Positions 16,482 through 27,019 of a stretch of DNA of 64,000 bases are shown here, piece after piece. The position numbers were made by a program, and so were the translations under genes. The stretch is from Rhodocyclales bacterium (GTDB lineage Bacteria > Pseudomonadota > Gammaproteobacteria > Burkholderiales > Rhodocyclaceae), in assembly GCA_028292485.1 (NCBI GenBank), contig JAQGMG010000005.1, positions 124,001 through 188,000 of the forward strand, read 5' to 3'. How positions within the stretch are numbered: position 1 is the first letter of the stretch; each line of letters opens with the position of its first letter. The notes beneath the pieces were generated by a model. That model saw only the letters and a program-made list of their open reading frames with translations, was not told the DNA's origin and made no database searches.

Positions 16482-18401
16482 ATGCGTAGCTATCTAAATC
16501 GATTCGCACCGGTCCGCACCTCGCGCAGCTTGCTGGTCTCGGGCTTCGACCTGGCTGCCGTAGCGGTCTGCTGGTGCTCGGCGTATGCACTGCGTTTTAA
16601 TTTTGCAGTGCCGGAGGATTTCATCCGTTCTGGCCTATGGAGCCTGTTGTGGGTGTTGCCTTTGCATGGGGCGATGTTCAGGGCGTTCGGACTGTACAAG
16701 GGCATGTGGGTATTTGCGAGCTTGCCAGATCTTTCACGCATCGTGCGAGCGGTGGGAGCGTCTACAGCACTTGTGATTGCGATTGCGATGTTCGTGCATG
16801 CCTCTACCCCGATACCACGGTCGGTGCTGGTGGCCTTCCCGGTATTTTTGCTGGTCATGATGGGTGGTGCGCGGGCGATGTATCGCGCTTGGCGTGAGCA
16901 TCACCTCTATGGGGCTTTGGCTGCGGCAGGGCGCCCGGCGTTGCTCATCGGTGCGGGCGAAGCTGGCGTGACGGTGATGCGGCAGTTACGTCGCACGGGG
17001 GAATGGCGTCTGGTGGGGATTCTTGATGACAATCCGACCAAGCACGGTCGCGAGATGATGGGTTTACGCGTGCACGGCCGCATTGATGAGCTGGAGCATT
17101 GGGCCCGTGAATTGAAAGCGCAGCATGCCATCGTTGCGATGCCATCGGCATCTGCGGAGGCGCGCAAGCGGATTCTTGCTCAATGCCTGAAGGCTGGCGT
17201 ACACGCCCTGATGGTACCGACACTTGGCGAGATGATGCATGCGGATCGCCGTCGGGCCAGCGATAGATGGGCATTTCGCGAAGTCTGTATGGAAGACTTG
17301 CTCGGGCGCGATTCGGTCGCAATCGATTGCCCGAATATTGACGGCATGCTGGGCGGCCGTAGTGTGCTGGTCACCGGGGCTGGCGGCTCGATCGGCTCGG
17401 AGCTGTGCAGGCAGATCGCGCTTTTTCGTCCTGCTCAGATCATTGCCTACGAGGCGAATGAATATGCCTTGTATCGCCTGGTTGAAGAATTCGCCCGGCG
17501 TTTTCCGGAGGTTGCCCTGGTGCCGGTGGCCGGAGACGTGCGTGATGCTCTGTGGCTGGATGAAACCTTTGCGCGTTACACGCCAGCGTTGGTGTTTCAT
17601 GCGGCAGCTTACAAGCATGTGCCGCTGATGGAGGACGATAACGCCTGGCAGGCCATGACCAACAATGTATTGGGAACCTGGCGCGTGGCAAAGGCTGCAG
17701 CCGCACATAAGGTTCCCAAGTTCGTGATGATCTCCACGGACAAGGCGGTCAATCCGACCAATGTGATGGGGGCGAGCAAGCGCCTTGCCGAGATGGTTTG
17801 TCAGACGGTGCAGACCGAAACCACCGCAACCGCTTTTTGCAGCGTGCGTTTCGGCAATGTGTTGGGCAGCACTGGCAGCGTCGTACCGAAGTTCCAGGAA
17901 CAGATTGCCGCGGGAGGGCCGGTAACGGTGACGCATCCAGAAATCACGCGCTACTTCATGTCCATCCCCGAAGCCTCGCAGCTGGTCTTGCAGGCAGCCA
18001 GCATGGGCAAGGGGGGGGAGATATTCGTTCTGGATATGGGCGAGCCGGTGAAAATCGCCAATCTTGCGCGTGACATGATCCGCCTTTCCGGCGCGAGCGA
18101 AGAGGATATCCGCGTGGAATTCACCGGACTGCGCCCCGGCGAGAAACTCTACGAAGAATTGCTTGCAGACGCCGAGCAGAGCCTGCCTACGCACCATGCA
18201 AAGCTGCGTATTGCTCAGGCGCGTGTGGCGGATGCAGCGGTGGTCGAGGAAGTCCTTGCGTGGGTGCGCGCGGCGCGCGTGCCATCACCCACTGAAATCA
18301 AGCGAGAGCTGCGTCGCTGGGTGCCGGAATACGCACCCTATCAACGACCCGCCTTGCAGGTCGTCACGGCAACCAGCAAGACGCCACGCGCGGCGAGCTG
18401 A
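16482..18401 (+). CDS. Membrane NDP-sugar 4,6-dehydratase (WbpM/CapD family)
   Basis: The 639-residue protein has four predicted membrane helices in the first 130 residues, a CoA-binding-like fold (LLIGAGEAGVTVMRQLRR, about residue 150), and a C-terminal SDR with VLVTGAGGSIGSELCRQI near 290. The active site reads STDKAVNPTNVMGASKR. The usual tyrosine of YxxxK is a methionine, which is the Ser-Met-Lys triad known for WbpM-type large dehydratases. These convert UDP-GlcNAc to a UDP-4-keto-6-deoxy-hexosamine for O-antigen or capsule. It lies 122 bases after the SDR, so it may have its own promoter, although none is visible. Confidence 0.92.
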   Translation: MRSYLNRFAPVRTSRSLLVSGFDLAAVAVCWCSAYALRFNFAVPEDFIRSGLWSLLWVLPLHGAMFRAFGLYKGMWVFASLPDLSRIVRAVGASTALVIAIAMFVHASTPIPRSVLVAFPVFLLVMMGGARAMYRAWREHHLYGALAAAGRPALLIGAGEAGVTVMRQLRRTGEWRLVGILDDNPTKHGREMMGLRVHGRIDELEHWARELKAQHAIVAMPSASAEARKRILAQCLKAGVHALMVPTLGEMMHADRRRASDRWAFREVCMEDLLGRDSVAIDCPNIDGMLGGRSVLVTGAGGSIGSELCRQIALFRPAQIIAYEANEYALYRLVEEFARRFPEVALVPVAGDVRDALWLDETFARYTPALVFHAAAYKHVPLMEDDNAWQAMTNNVLGTWRVAKAAAAHKVPKFVMISTDKAVNPTNVMGASKRLAEMVCQTVQTETTATAFCSVRFGNVLGSTGSVVPKFQEQIAAGGPVTVTHPEITRYFMSIPEASQLVLQAASMGKGGEIFVLDMGEPVKIANLARDMIRLSGASEEDIRVEFTGLRPGEKLYEELLADAEQSLPTHHAKLRIAQARVADAAVVEEVLAWVRAARVPSPTEIKRELRRWVPEYAPYQRPALQVVTATSKTPRAAS

Positions 18402-18405
18402 CGGC

Positions 18406-19236
18406 ATGGCGACATACGTTGTCGGCGATCTCCAGGGCTGCCTCGATCCACTGCAAGCCTTGTTGTCCCAGGTAGGGTTCGCGACGTCACAGGATCACCT
18501 GTGGCTGGTTGGCGACCTGGTCAATCGCGGGCCGCAATCAGTTGAGGTGCTGCGTTTCCTGCGCGCCATGGGAGGCGCAGTCACCTCGGTTCTGGGCAAC
18601 CATGATTTGTATTTGCTGGCCGTTGCAGCCGGGCTGCCGGCGAAAGACAAAGTTGGCGATACGATCCAGCCGGTGCTGGACGCGGCCGATTCTGGTGAGT
18701 TGATTGACTGGTTGCGTGGTCTGCCGTTGATGCACGTCGAGAATGCCTGGGCGATGGTGCATGCAGGTTTGCTGCCGCAGTGGAGCGTGCCACAAGCGCT
18801 TGCCCTGGCGGGCGAGATCGAAGCGCAGTTACGCGGGCCAGACTGGCGTGCTTTCCTGCTGGAGTTGTTTGGCAATAAACCGGCCCAGTGGGGCGAGTCG
18901 CTCAGCGGCTGGGATCGTTATCGCATTGTCATCAACGTCATGACACGCATGCGCTTCATGACGCCAGACGGGGCGCTTGAGCTCAAACCGAAGGGGCCGC
19001 CAGAAAATGGGCCGGAAGGCCTGATTCCCTGGTATGCGGCTGAAAATGCGGCTTGGCGCACACACACTATTCTCTGCGGACACTGGTCGGCGCTCGGCCT
19101 GCGCGATATGGGGCATGTCATTGCGCTGGATTCTGGCTGTGTCTGGGGTGGCAAGCTCACAGCTGTGAGGCTGGAAGACCGCCAGACATTCCAGGTGCCT
19201 TGTCAGGCTTGCTCGGTGACCGGCGTCGGCGATTAG
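18406..19236 (+). CDS. apaH: Symmetrical bis(5'-nucleosyl)-tetraphosphatase ApaH
   Basis: ApaH cleaves diadenosine tetraphosphate to two ADP. The metallophosphatase motifs are present: VVGDLQGCLDPL at the N-terminus, LVGDLVNRGPQS, GNHDLYLL and CGHWSALG near residue 227. The length of 276 residues fits. ATG 18406 follows the wbpM stop by only four bases, so it is probably read from the same transcript, although its function is general stress or cap-metabolism and not glycan synthesis. Confidence 0.95.
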   Translation: MATYVVGDLQGCLDPLQALLSQVGFATSQDHLWLVGDLVNRGPQSVEVLRFLRAMGGAVTSVLGNHDLYLLAVAAGLPAKDKVGDTIQPVLDAADSGELIDWLRGLPLMHVENAWAMVHAGLLPQWSVPQALALAGEIEAQLRGPDWRAFLLELFGNKPAQWGESLSGWDRYRIVINVMTRMRFMTPDGALELKPKGPPENGPEGLIPWYAAENAAWRTHTILCGHWSALGLRDMGHVIALDSGCVWGGKLTAVRLEDRQTFQVPCQACSVTGVGD

Positions 19237-19305
19237 TAGCGTTGGGCGGTTCAGGCAGGAATTGCTCAGAAAATTGCTCAGCCCCCGGACTTGCCGCTCC
19301 ATGAT

Positions 19306-19325
19306 GGATGCATGTCGCTGCATCC
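19306..19325. other. Short hairpin in convergent gap
   Basis: GGATGCA and TGCATCC form a perfect seven-base-pair stem with a six-base loop between apaH (plus) and plsC (minus). There is no T tract on either side, so a terminator role is doubtful. Confidence 0.3.
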
Positions 19326-19335
19326 TCGAGAGCAA

Positions 19336-20067
19336 CTACGAAAACCCCAACTCCCTGGCGATTGTCTCGCGCGTCATGGTGGCGTATTCGCGGCGCGTGA
19401 ATCCTGCCGGGATGGCAGGCAATATCCGCAGATCGGCGACGAGAGCTGGCGCTTTCGCAATGGCTCGCAGGCTCTCCATGAATGTCACGTCGCCGTCATA
19501 GGCGGGAGCCAGGCTTTGTCTGCCCTGCTTTTCTGAATAGCGCAATACCATTGGAACTACCTGCGCCTGCGCGGGTGGGGCAGCGTCAAACAGCGCGGCA
19601 CTGAACGGCAGCAATAGCGTGCCGTTGGTGGTCGTTCCTTCCGGGAAAAAAGCCACTCTCTCGTCTTGCTGAAGGCGCGTTGTCAATGCCTTCGCCGTTC
19701 GCGCAGCGGCGGTCCGGTTGCTGCGTGCAATGAAAATGGTCTCCGTTGCGGCGATCAACCAGCCTACAAGAGGCCATTTGCGTATTTCGTCCTTGCAGAC
19801 AAAGTGGGGCTGCGCCACGGCATTGATGACAAAGACATCAAGCCAGGAGATGTGGTTGCAGACCATCAGGGCGCGTTGCGGCAACTCGTCCCCCGCAACA
19901 CGCAGTTCAACGCCAAGGATATCGAGCAATTGCACCGACCAGCGTCGCTTGAATCGTTCAAGTCGCACGCCGCTTATTCTCGGCACGGTGAAACGCATGA
20001 CGAGTATGCCCCGGCACAGATGCAGGAAGACGCGGAACATGCGCCAGGCGGCACGGATTTCGATCAA
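19336..20067 (-). CDS. Lysophospholipid acyltransferase (PlsC/OlsA family)
   Basis: The protein carries the acyltransferase motifs CNHISWLD (HX4D) and FFPEGTTTNG, with FIARSN between them. It acylates a lysolipid, such as lysophosphatidate or lyso-ornithine lipid, at the inner membrane. The frame is open further upstream to 20229, but that segment is rich in a TCCTCTGTGTCC-like repeat and resembles non-coding DNA. TTG 20067, just before the conserved RAAWR segment, is my choice and ATG 20040 an alternative. Its neighbour upstream is an OlsB-like N-acyltransferase, so it may serve as OlsA in ornithine lipid synthesis. Confidence 0.8.
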   Translation of the reverse strand: MIEIRAAWRMFRVFLHLCRGILVMRFTVPRISGVRLERFKRRWSVQLLDILGVELRVAGDELPQRALMVCNHISWLDVFVINAVAQPHFVCKDEIRKWPLVGWLIAATETIFIARSNRTAAARTAKALTTRLQQDERVAFFPEGTTTNGTLLLPFSAALFDAAPPAQAQVVPMVLRYSEKQGRQSLAPAYDGDVTFMESLRAIAKAPALVADLRILPAIPAGFTRREYATMTRETIARELGFS

Positions 20068-20230
20068 GGCGCGAAAGGATACAGAGGACACAGAGAGGAA
20101 GAGCGCTGAGGGCCGATAGCGGAGTGCTGGCGAGTATAGCGGCTCTGTGACAGCCTTGAAGCCAGCATGGCCGGTGCAGACGTAGCGCAGTCTCCAGAAA
20201 AGAGATTGCGCCACGTCTGGCAGATGCATC

Positions 20231-20983
20231 CTAGCGATCCAGGAAGTGACGTGCGTAACGCGGGTCGAGTCGCGACATGGGCATCAGTAACAGCAGATCG
20301 GCGGTATTGAAGTCCGGGTCCCAGGCCGGGGCGCCACACACACGGGTACCTGCCCGGATATAGCCTTTGAGCAGCGGAGGTAGCTCTGCCGGGGCATCAG
20401 TGGCCAGGCGTTCGACGGGCAGCGGATTACGTGGGAAAACATGATATTCCAGCTCGGCCATGTGATGCTGGCGCAGCTGATTGTAGATGTTGGCGGCATT
20501 ATGACCACCGTCGGCCATGCCAATGCTGGCACAACCCATCAGGTACTCGAAGTCGTGCTCGCCCATGAAGCGCGCCAGGCCGGCCCACAGCAAGGTGATG
20601 ACCGAGCCCGTGCGGTAGTCAGGGTCGATGCAGGAACGACCGATCTCTACCAGGTTGCTGCGCAGATGGTGAAAGCGCGTAATGTCGAATTCGGTTTCGG
20701 AGTAGTACGAGCCGACACGATTGGCGGCGTCCGGCGTGAGAATGCGGTAGGTCCCGACGATCTTGCCGGCTGCCTCGTCGCGTACGATGAGATGTTGGCA
20801 GTAGGGATCGAAATGATCACGATCAACGCCCGGGGTGCGGCTCGGCAGTCGTGCGCCCATCTCTTCGGCGAATACACGGTAGCGCAGTTTCTGTGCTTCG
20901 AGTACTTCGGACTCGGAAGTTGCAAGCCCGACGTGAAGACGATGTTGCTTGCGGAGTAGAACTTGTGATTCAGCACGTAGCAT
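20231..20983 (-). CDS. olsB: GNAT-type N-acyltransferase (OlsB-like)
   Basis: This 250-residue protein fits the ornithine N-acyltransferase/haemolysin-like family, which makes lyso-ornithine lipid from 3-hydroxyacyl-ACP and ornithine. Visible marks are LRYRVFAEEMGAR, a DHFDPYCQHLIVRD segment and LVEIGRSCIDPDYR. The start is ATG 20983, preceded by AAAAGGAGA; a longer reading frame from 21010 lacks such a site. It directly precedes the PlsC-like gene on the same strand, the order seen in olsBA pairs. The substrate is inferred from family and neighbour. Confidence 0.8.
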   Translation of the reverse strand: MLRAESQVLLRKQHRLHVGLATSESEVLEAQKLRYRVFAEEMGARLPSRTPGVDRDHFDPYCQHLIVRDEAAGKIVGTYRILTPDAANRVGSYYSETEFDITRFHHLRSNLVEIGRSCIDPDYRTGSVITLLWAGLARFMGEHDFEYLMGCASIGMADGGHNAANIYNQLRQHHMAELEYHVFPRNPLPVERLATDAPAELPPLLKGYIRAGTRVCGAPAWDPDFNTADLLLLMPMSRLDPRYARHFLDR

Positions 20984-21124
20984 GCAGATTCTCCTTTTTG
21001 GAGAGCCCACTTTATGTCCGGCCGGTTGCGCTTGCGTTACGTGAAGATTGCGAAATGGTTACGAGTGTTGCCGAATGTACATTGCGTTATCCGATTGTTC
21101 TGATCATGACATGCGGATTTTCGG

Positions 21125-21161
21125 TGCAAAACGATCCGGCGCAGGCCCGGATCGTTTTGCA
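21125..21161 (-). terminator. Strong intrinsic terminator downstream of slyB-like gene
   Basis: TGCAAAACGATCCGG and CCGGATCGTTTTGCA form a perfect 15-base-pair stem around a seven-base loop, with nearly paired flanks. It lies 12 bases after the stop of the minus-strand lipoprotein gene and can work in both directions. Confidence 0.8.
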
Positions 21162-21173
21162 TCGAAAAACATA

Positions 21174-21635
21174 CTAATGCGTCACGCGCATCGTGCCGCC
21201 GCTATTGACGACACGAACACGCTCACCGGCGGCGAACTTGTCCTCGCCAATGCCTTGCACGATGATCAGGTTTTCACCATTGTCGAGCTTGACGGTGAGC
21301 TCCAGCGCCTTCTCGCGCGTAATGCCTTCTTCCGCTGCCGAGCCGGCGAGGCCGCCGACCACCGCGCCGAGTACGGCACCGACAATGGCGCCCTTGCCTT
21401 GCCCGACCGTGCTGCCCGCCACGCCGCCTACGACCGCGCCGGTGCCCACGCCAACGGGCGATTTGGTGCCTTCGAGTTTCACCTCTTTGATACCTACAAG
21501 CGTGCCTTCGCGAAAGGTCATCACGCGGCGTGCTTCATCGCGCGAATAGACGTCGCCCGCCTTGCTGGAAACGCAAGCGGCCGTGCCCAGGACCAGTGGT
21601 AATACGCAAAGGGCAATCATGAATCTGGAAGTCAT
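21174..21635 (-). CDS. Glycine-zipper outer membrane lipoprotein (SlyB-like)
   Basis: The protein has a lipoprotein signal with the lipobox TAAC at about residues 18-21, so it should be lipidated and sent to the outer membrane. The middle is a glycine zipper: repeats of small residues such as GVGTGAVVGGVAGSTVG and GAVLGAVVGGLAGS, as in the SlyB/Pcp/RcsF-type 2TM family. The C-terminal domain (VKLDNGENLIIVQG, GERVRVV) resembles SlyB. ATG 21635 is preceded by GGAGA, which decides it over an in-frame ATG 12 bases upstream. A role in outer membrane integrity is likely. Confidence 0.87.
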   Translation of the reverse strand: MTSRFMIALCVLPLVLGTAACVSSKAGDVYSRDEARRVMTFREGTLVGIKEVKLEGTKSPVGVGTGAVVGGVAGSTVGQGKGAIVGAVLGAVVGGLAGSAAEEGITREKALELTVKLDNGENLIIVQGIGEDKFAAGERVRVVNSGGTMRVTH

Positions 21636-21685
21636 GCCGGTCTCCATTCAATCAGTTCGATTACAACCGTTTACTACAACGGCTT

Positions 21686-22621
21686 TTACAAGGTTTCGCT
21701 GTAGTTGTCGGCAAAGCGCTCGGCGATTTCCTCGCGTGAGGGCTGGTGATTCTGCCCGCCGCGATGCGCAATCTTGATCGCACCCATCAGGGAGGCGAGT
21801 TTTGCCGATTTCTCCAGCGACCAGTCTTCCGACAGGCCATAGAGCAGGCCACCCCGGTATGCATCGCCGCAACCCGTCGGGTCTGCAAGCGCCGTCTCAC
21901 GCGCGCTGGCGACCTCAATGATCCTGCCGTTTTCGTAGATGCGCGAACCGTGGGCACCGAGTGTGACAATCAGGCCGCGTACGCGTTCCGCAAGCGCCTC
22001 GATGCTGAGTCCCGTCTTGTCGCAGATGAGCTTGGCTTCGTAGTCATTCACCGTGCAGTAAGTTGCCTGTTCAATGCAGGCCAGCAAGTCCTCACCGGAG
22101 AGTAAAGGCAGGCCCTGACCCGGATCAAAGATGAACGGGATATGCGCTGCTGCAAAATTGCGGCAATGCGTGAGCATGCCTTCCAGGCCGTCTGGTGAAA
22201 CGATGCCGAGCTTCACGCCTTCGGCCGCATCCTGCACCTTGTTCTGATGCGATTGCATCATCGCGCCGGGGTGAAAAGCGGTGATCTGGTTGTGATCCAG
22301 ATCGGTCGTCACAAACGCCTGCGCTGTGTAGGAACCAGCGATCGTGCGCACGAAACGCTGATCGATCTTCAATGCTGTCAATCGCTCCCGGTACGGCCCT
22401 GCATCGTCGCCAACGGTGGCCATGATGCGTGCATCACCGCCCAGCAAATGGATGTTGTAGCCGATGTTGCCAGCACAGCCACCGAATTCGCGACGCATCT
22501 CCGGCACGAGGAACGAGACGTTCAGGATGTGGATCTGATCGGGCAGGATATGGCGTTTGAAATGGTCCTGAAACACCATGATGGTGTCGAAGGCCATAGA
22601 ACCGCAAACGAGAATGGTCAT
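21686..22621 (-). CDS. PfkB-family carbohydrate/nucleoside kinase
   Basis: The protein is a ribokinase-like kinase, closest in look to bacterial adenosine-kinase-like proteins. It has GGCAGNIGYNIHLLGG near residue 47 and DPTGCGDAYRGGLLYG near residue 248, where GCGD replaces the usual GAGD but keeps the catalytic aspartate. The length, 311 residues, is normal. It sits near tpx, a neighbourhood common in betaproteobacteria. The substrate could be adenosine or a sugar and is not decided by the sequence. Confidence 0.88.
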   Translation of the reverse strand: MTILVCGSMAFDTIMVFQDHFKRHILPDQIHILNVSFLVPEMRREFGGCAGNIGYNIHLLGGDARIMATVGDDAGPYRERLTALKIDQRFVRTIAGSYTAQAFVTTDLDHNQITAFHPGAMMQSHQNKVQDAAEGVKLGIVSPDGLEGMLTHCRNFAAAHIPFIFDPGQGLPLLSGEDLLACIEQATYCTVNDYEAKLICDKTGLSIEALAERVRGLIVTLGAHGSRIYENGRIIEVASARETALADPTGCGDAYRGGLLYGLSEDWSLEKSAKLASLMGAIKIAHRGGQNHQPSREEIAERFADNYSETL

Positions 22622-22687
22622 GGCGGGAAAGTCCGGCGGAAAGAGTGAGGATTCAGTGAGAAGCTGAGGCGCTGCAGATCACGTGCA

Positions 22688-22730
22688 AACGGCCATGCGA
22701 TGCTTGTTTGAAAAACATCGTACGGCCGTT
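22688..22730 (-). terminator. Probable intrinsic terminator of tpx
   Basis: Arms AACGGCC...CGATG and CATCG...GGCCGTT form a 15-base stem with two mismatches around a 13-base A-rich loop, 14 bases beyond the tpx stop on the minus strand. The stem is less regular than the others here, so confidence is moderate. Confidence 0.55.
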
Positions 22731-22744
22731 GGCAATCTGAAAGC

Positions 22745-23245
22745 TTACTTCAGGGCTGCAATGGCAGCGTCATAATTCGGCTCGTTCTTGATTTCAGAGA
22801 CGAGCTCGGCATGCAACACCTTGTTGGTCGCATCGAGTACGACCACGGCACGTGCCGTCAGGCCGGCCAGAGGGCCTGTCTTGATATCTACGCCATAAGC
22901 GTTGATGAAGTCGCGACCGCGCAGCGTGGATAGCGCCTGTGCATTCGCGATGCCCTCGATCTCGCAGAAACGCTTCGCTGCGAATGGCAGATCTGCCGAG
23001 ATTACCAGTACCACGGTGTTGTCCAGGCCTGCCGCTTTTTCGTTGAACTTGCGCGTCGAAGTTGCGCAGACAGCCGTGTCCAGACTCGGCACGATATTGA
23101 GAACCTTGCGCTTGCCTGCAAAGCTCGACAGCGCGGTGTCGGACAGGTCGGTAGCGACCAGCTTGAATTCCGGCGCGGTTTCGCCGACTTGTGGAAAATG
23201 ACCGCCGACTTCAATGGGATTGCCGCCTAGTGTGACTGTGCTCAT
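22745..23245 (-). CDS. tpx: Thiol peroxidase Tpx
   Basis: Tpx is an atypical two-cysteine peroxiredoxin that reduces hydrogen peroxide and organic peroxides with thioredoxin. The peroxidatic cysteine is C60 in [10 protein letters not shown] and the resolving cysteine is C94 in RFCEIEGI, the standard positions. The length is 166 residues. AAGGAG lies just before the ATG. It follows the zinc ribbon protein gene on the same strand with a 95-base gap, so it may have its own promoter. Confidence 0.96.
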   Translation of the reverse strand: MSTVTLGGNPIEVGGHFPQVGETAPEFKLVATDLSDTALSSFAGKRKVLNIVPSLDTAVCATSTRKFNEKAAGLDNTVVLVISADLPFAAKRFCEIEGIANAQALSTLRGRDFINAYGVDIKTGPLAGLTARAVVVLDATNKVLHAELVSEIKNEPNYDAAIAALK

Positions 23246-23340
23246 GGAATGCTCCTTGGATTGAATTGAACCCGCTGAAGAAATTCAGCAAGCTGGAAAG
23301 ATTGTGAGATTCGAAAGTGAGAGATTCGGGAGTAAGAGTT

Positions 23341-24588
23341 TCAGCGGTAGAACACGCCCAGTCGATAGCCTACGACCTGCGAGTCGCTCGATAGCGTGAT
23401 CTGCGAGGTCAGCTCGCCTTGTGCTTCGAAGGCCGAGCGCTGCGCCATATTGGCGGGCAACCAGTCTTTCGGATCGAGTACCCGGCGTGTCAATGCACGT
23501 TCGAAGCGATCAGTCAGCGTGATCTCCAGCTGCGGCCAGGCAACCGGATAGCGTGCGTGATTGCGTACGGTCACCGCCAGGTGATAGGTAGCCTCATTGG
23601 CCGCCTTGTCAGCCTGGGTGAGATCGGAGCCAACCAGTAGCACTTCGTCGGCATCGCGTGGATACGGAACGTCGCACGCGAAGTACTGGCATGCCTGTTC
23701 GAGCGGCGCCCGCAGGCCAGGATAGAGACGCGTCAGCTCGACACGAAATACGAAAGCCGAGAGCAGCAAGCCCGTCAACAAGAGCAGCACATTGCCCAGG
23801 ATGAGATGACGGCGTGTCCTGGAGCGCGCGGCCACTTCGGCGGGATCGACGCCGGCACCCGGCGGAATGTCTTCATCCAGGAAAATGGTGTGCAACTGCG
23901 GCATGCTGTCGCCGTCTTCGTTGTCATCGCCGTCGTTATCGAACTCGTCGGAGTCAGTATTTTTTTCGTCGAGATTCTTCTCGAACTCGCGATCGAATTC
24001 CTCGGCGTCATCTTCAGCGCTACCCAGCTCGATGAATTCTTGCGCCTTGTTGCCGTCAGGCTCCTGCACGGGTGCTTCATCCGTGGCAGATTCTGTTTGC
24101 GTTGCCGCTTCGTCAGCATGAACCGCCTCTGCAGCTTGCGCACCTGTCTGTTCGGTGCCTTCGATATCGAAGTCGAGATCGCCGTCATGGTTTGCTTCGT
24201 CAGGCGCCACGGTTTGCACGGCACTGGCGAACGCATGATGGTCTTGCCTGGGCAGAACGGGTGGCGTCGGCGGCAAATCAATCGGGGCGATCGGATCGAC
24301 CTCGTTCTGTGTAGAGACGAAGTCGGAAGGTGGCAAGGTATCGACAGCCGCCACGCTGACGGCTGGCGGAGACATTGGAATGTGGGTTTGTGCCGCGGGG
24401 GTCGCCGGAGAGGAGGGTGGCGTGCCAAGAAGCGTCGTGGCCGTTTCTTCAGGCAGTTCTTCGAGCGAAGCCAGCGCCGAGAACGGAACGTGACAATGCC
24501 CGCAGCGTACGCGACCACCGCGCAAATTGAGCTGCTCCATGCGGACACGAAAAGTGGTCTCGCAATTCGGACATCGTGTAATCAGCAA
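23341..24588 (-). CDS. Zinc-ribbon and DUF3426 membrane protein
   Basis: The N-terminus has a zinc ribbon (CPNC at 6-9 and CGHC at 29-32) of the MJ0042 type. A long acidic, low-complexity linker (about 40-260) follows, with many Asp and Glu residues, then a single transmembrane helix near 265-285 and a C-terminal DUF3426 domain. The protein is 415 residues. It overlaps prmA by seven bases. This arrangement next to prmA is widespread in betaproteobacteria. The function is not known. Confidence 0.88.
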   Translation of the reverse strand: MLITRCPNCETTFRVRMEQLNLRGGRVRCGHCHVPFSALASLEELPEETATTLLGTPPSSPATPAAQTHIPMSPPAVSVAAVDTLPPSDFVSTQNEVDPIAPIDLPPTPPVLPRQDHHAFASAVQTVAPDEANHDGDLDFDIEGTEQTGAQAAEAVHADEAATQTESATDEAPVQEPDGNKAQEFIELGSAEDDAEEFDREFEKNLDEKNTDSDEFDNDGDDNEDGDSMPQLHTIFLDEDIPPGAGVDPAEVAARSRTRRHLILGNVLLLLTGLLLSAFVFRVELTRLYPGLRAPLEQACQYFACDVPYPRDADEVLLVGSDLTQADKAANEATYHLAVTVRNHARYPVAWPQLEITLTDRFERALTRRVLDPKDWLPANMAQRSAFEAQGELTSQITLSSDSQVVGYRLGVFYR

Positions 24589-25478
24589 TTCTGACCCTCC
24601 AGGCGTATCCAGCCTTCATGTTCGGCTCCCACGCGTAGCTCGATCCACGGCGCGTAAGCGGCGATCACCTGCCCGGCTTGTGGCGCCAAGACGCCGGACA
24701 ATGCCAGCCGGCCGCCGGGAGCAACCCGCGCTGCAATGCCGGGGGCCAGCATGCACAGCGGATTGGTGAGTATGTTGGCAACGACGAGATCATACTGCCC
24801 TGCAAGCTGTTGCGCACTCGACCGCCACTCGGCGCGCTCGGCGGTTACCTCATTGCGCTCCGCATTGGCGCGGCTCGCCGTTACTGCATGTTCATCGATG
24901 TCGACACCAAGTACCTTGTCGGCACCGAGTTTGGCCGCCGCAATACCGAGGATGCCTGACCCGCAACCATAGTCGAGCACCGTGTCACCGGGCCGTACCG
25001 AATCCAGCAACCACTGCAGGCATAGCCGCGTGGTGGGGTGCGAGCCGGTGCCGAAGGCCATACCCGGATTCATTTCGATATTGATGGCGCCGCTGTCTGG
25101 CGCGGCATGCCAGGAAGGCACGATCCACAAGCGATCGTCGATGTGTATGGGTTCGAATTGAGACTGGGTGAGTTGCACCCAGTTCTGTTCGGCGATTTCT
25201 TCAATGTCGAAGTCAGGCACCGCGTCCAGGCCGACCGCACCAGCGGCTTGAGCCAGCGCCAGGGTAAGATCGATCTGCTTGTCGAACAGGGCGATGACCT
25301 TGCTCTGATCCCACAAGCGGTCATTGACATGTCCAGGCTCACCGAATTGCGGCTTCTCGCGCTCGGTGCCTGCATCGGCGTCTTCGATGCTGACGGACAG
25401 CGCGCCGGCTTCCATCAGCGCTTCGGAAAGCGCTTCGGCACGATTTGCTTCGGCAGTCAGGGTAACGGAAAGCCACAT
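24582..25478 (-). CDS. prmA: Ribosomal protein L11 methyltransferase PrmA
   Basis: PrmA trimethylates lysines and the N-terminal residue of ribosomal protein L11. The SAM motif VLDYGCGSGILGIAAAKLG and the NILTNPL motif are visible, along with GMAFGTGSHPTTRLCL before them. The N-terminal substrate-recognition domain precedes residue 100. The length of 298 residues is normal. It lies 83 bases downstream of accC and overlaps the DUF3426 gene by seven bases. Confidence 0.95.
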   Translation of the reverse strand: MWLSVTLTAEANRAEALSEALMEAGALSVSIEDADAGTEREKPQFGEPGHVNDRLWDQSKVIALFDKQIDLTLALAQAAGAVGLDAVPDFDIEEIAEQNWVQLTQSQFEPIHIDDRLWIVPSWHAAPDSGAINIEMNPGMAFGTGSHPTTRLCLQWLLDSVRPGDTVLDYGCGSGILGIAAAKLGADKVLGVDIDEHAVTASRANAERNEVTAERAEWRSSAQQLAGQYDLVVANILTNPLCMLAPGIAARVAPGGRLALSGVLAPQAGQVIAAYAPWIELRVGAEHEGWIRLEGQNC

Positions 25479-25561
25479 AAGGCCGACACCAGATCAAAGG
25501 TCAACTCAGGTCAAATCGGGCGAGCTTGCCGGAGCTCGCTGGTGCGGCCTCTGGCGAAATA

Positions 25562-26908
<1,347 letters not shown>

Positions 26909-27019
26909 GTTTTTTTCCGGTAACGACAAGACAGTGAATCAATCGGCAAGCACTTTCGGCGAGCCATGCAACCCGCTACTGCGCTAACTTCTGATCACTG
27001 TCTGGCCGACACCTGCTCC

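Noticed and set aside
17064-18197. A 377-codon minus-strand frame over the WbpM-type gene
   Set aside because: The plus-strand gene carries the full SDR and membrane pattern; the reverse frame has none.
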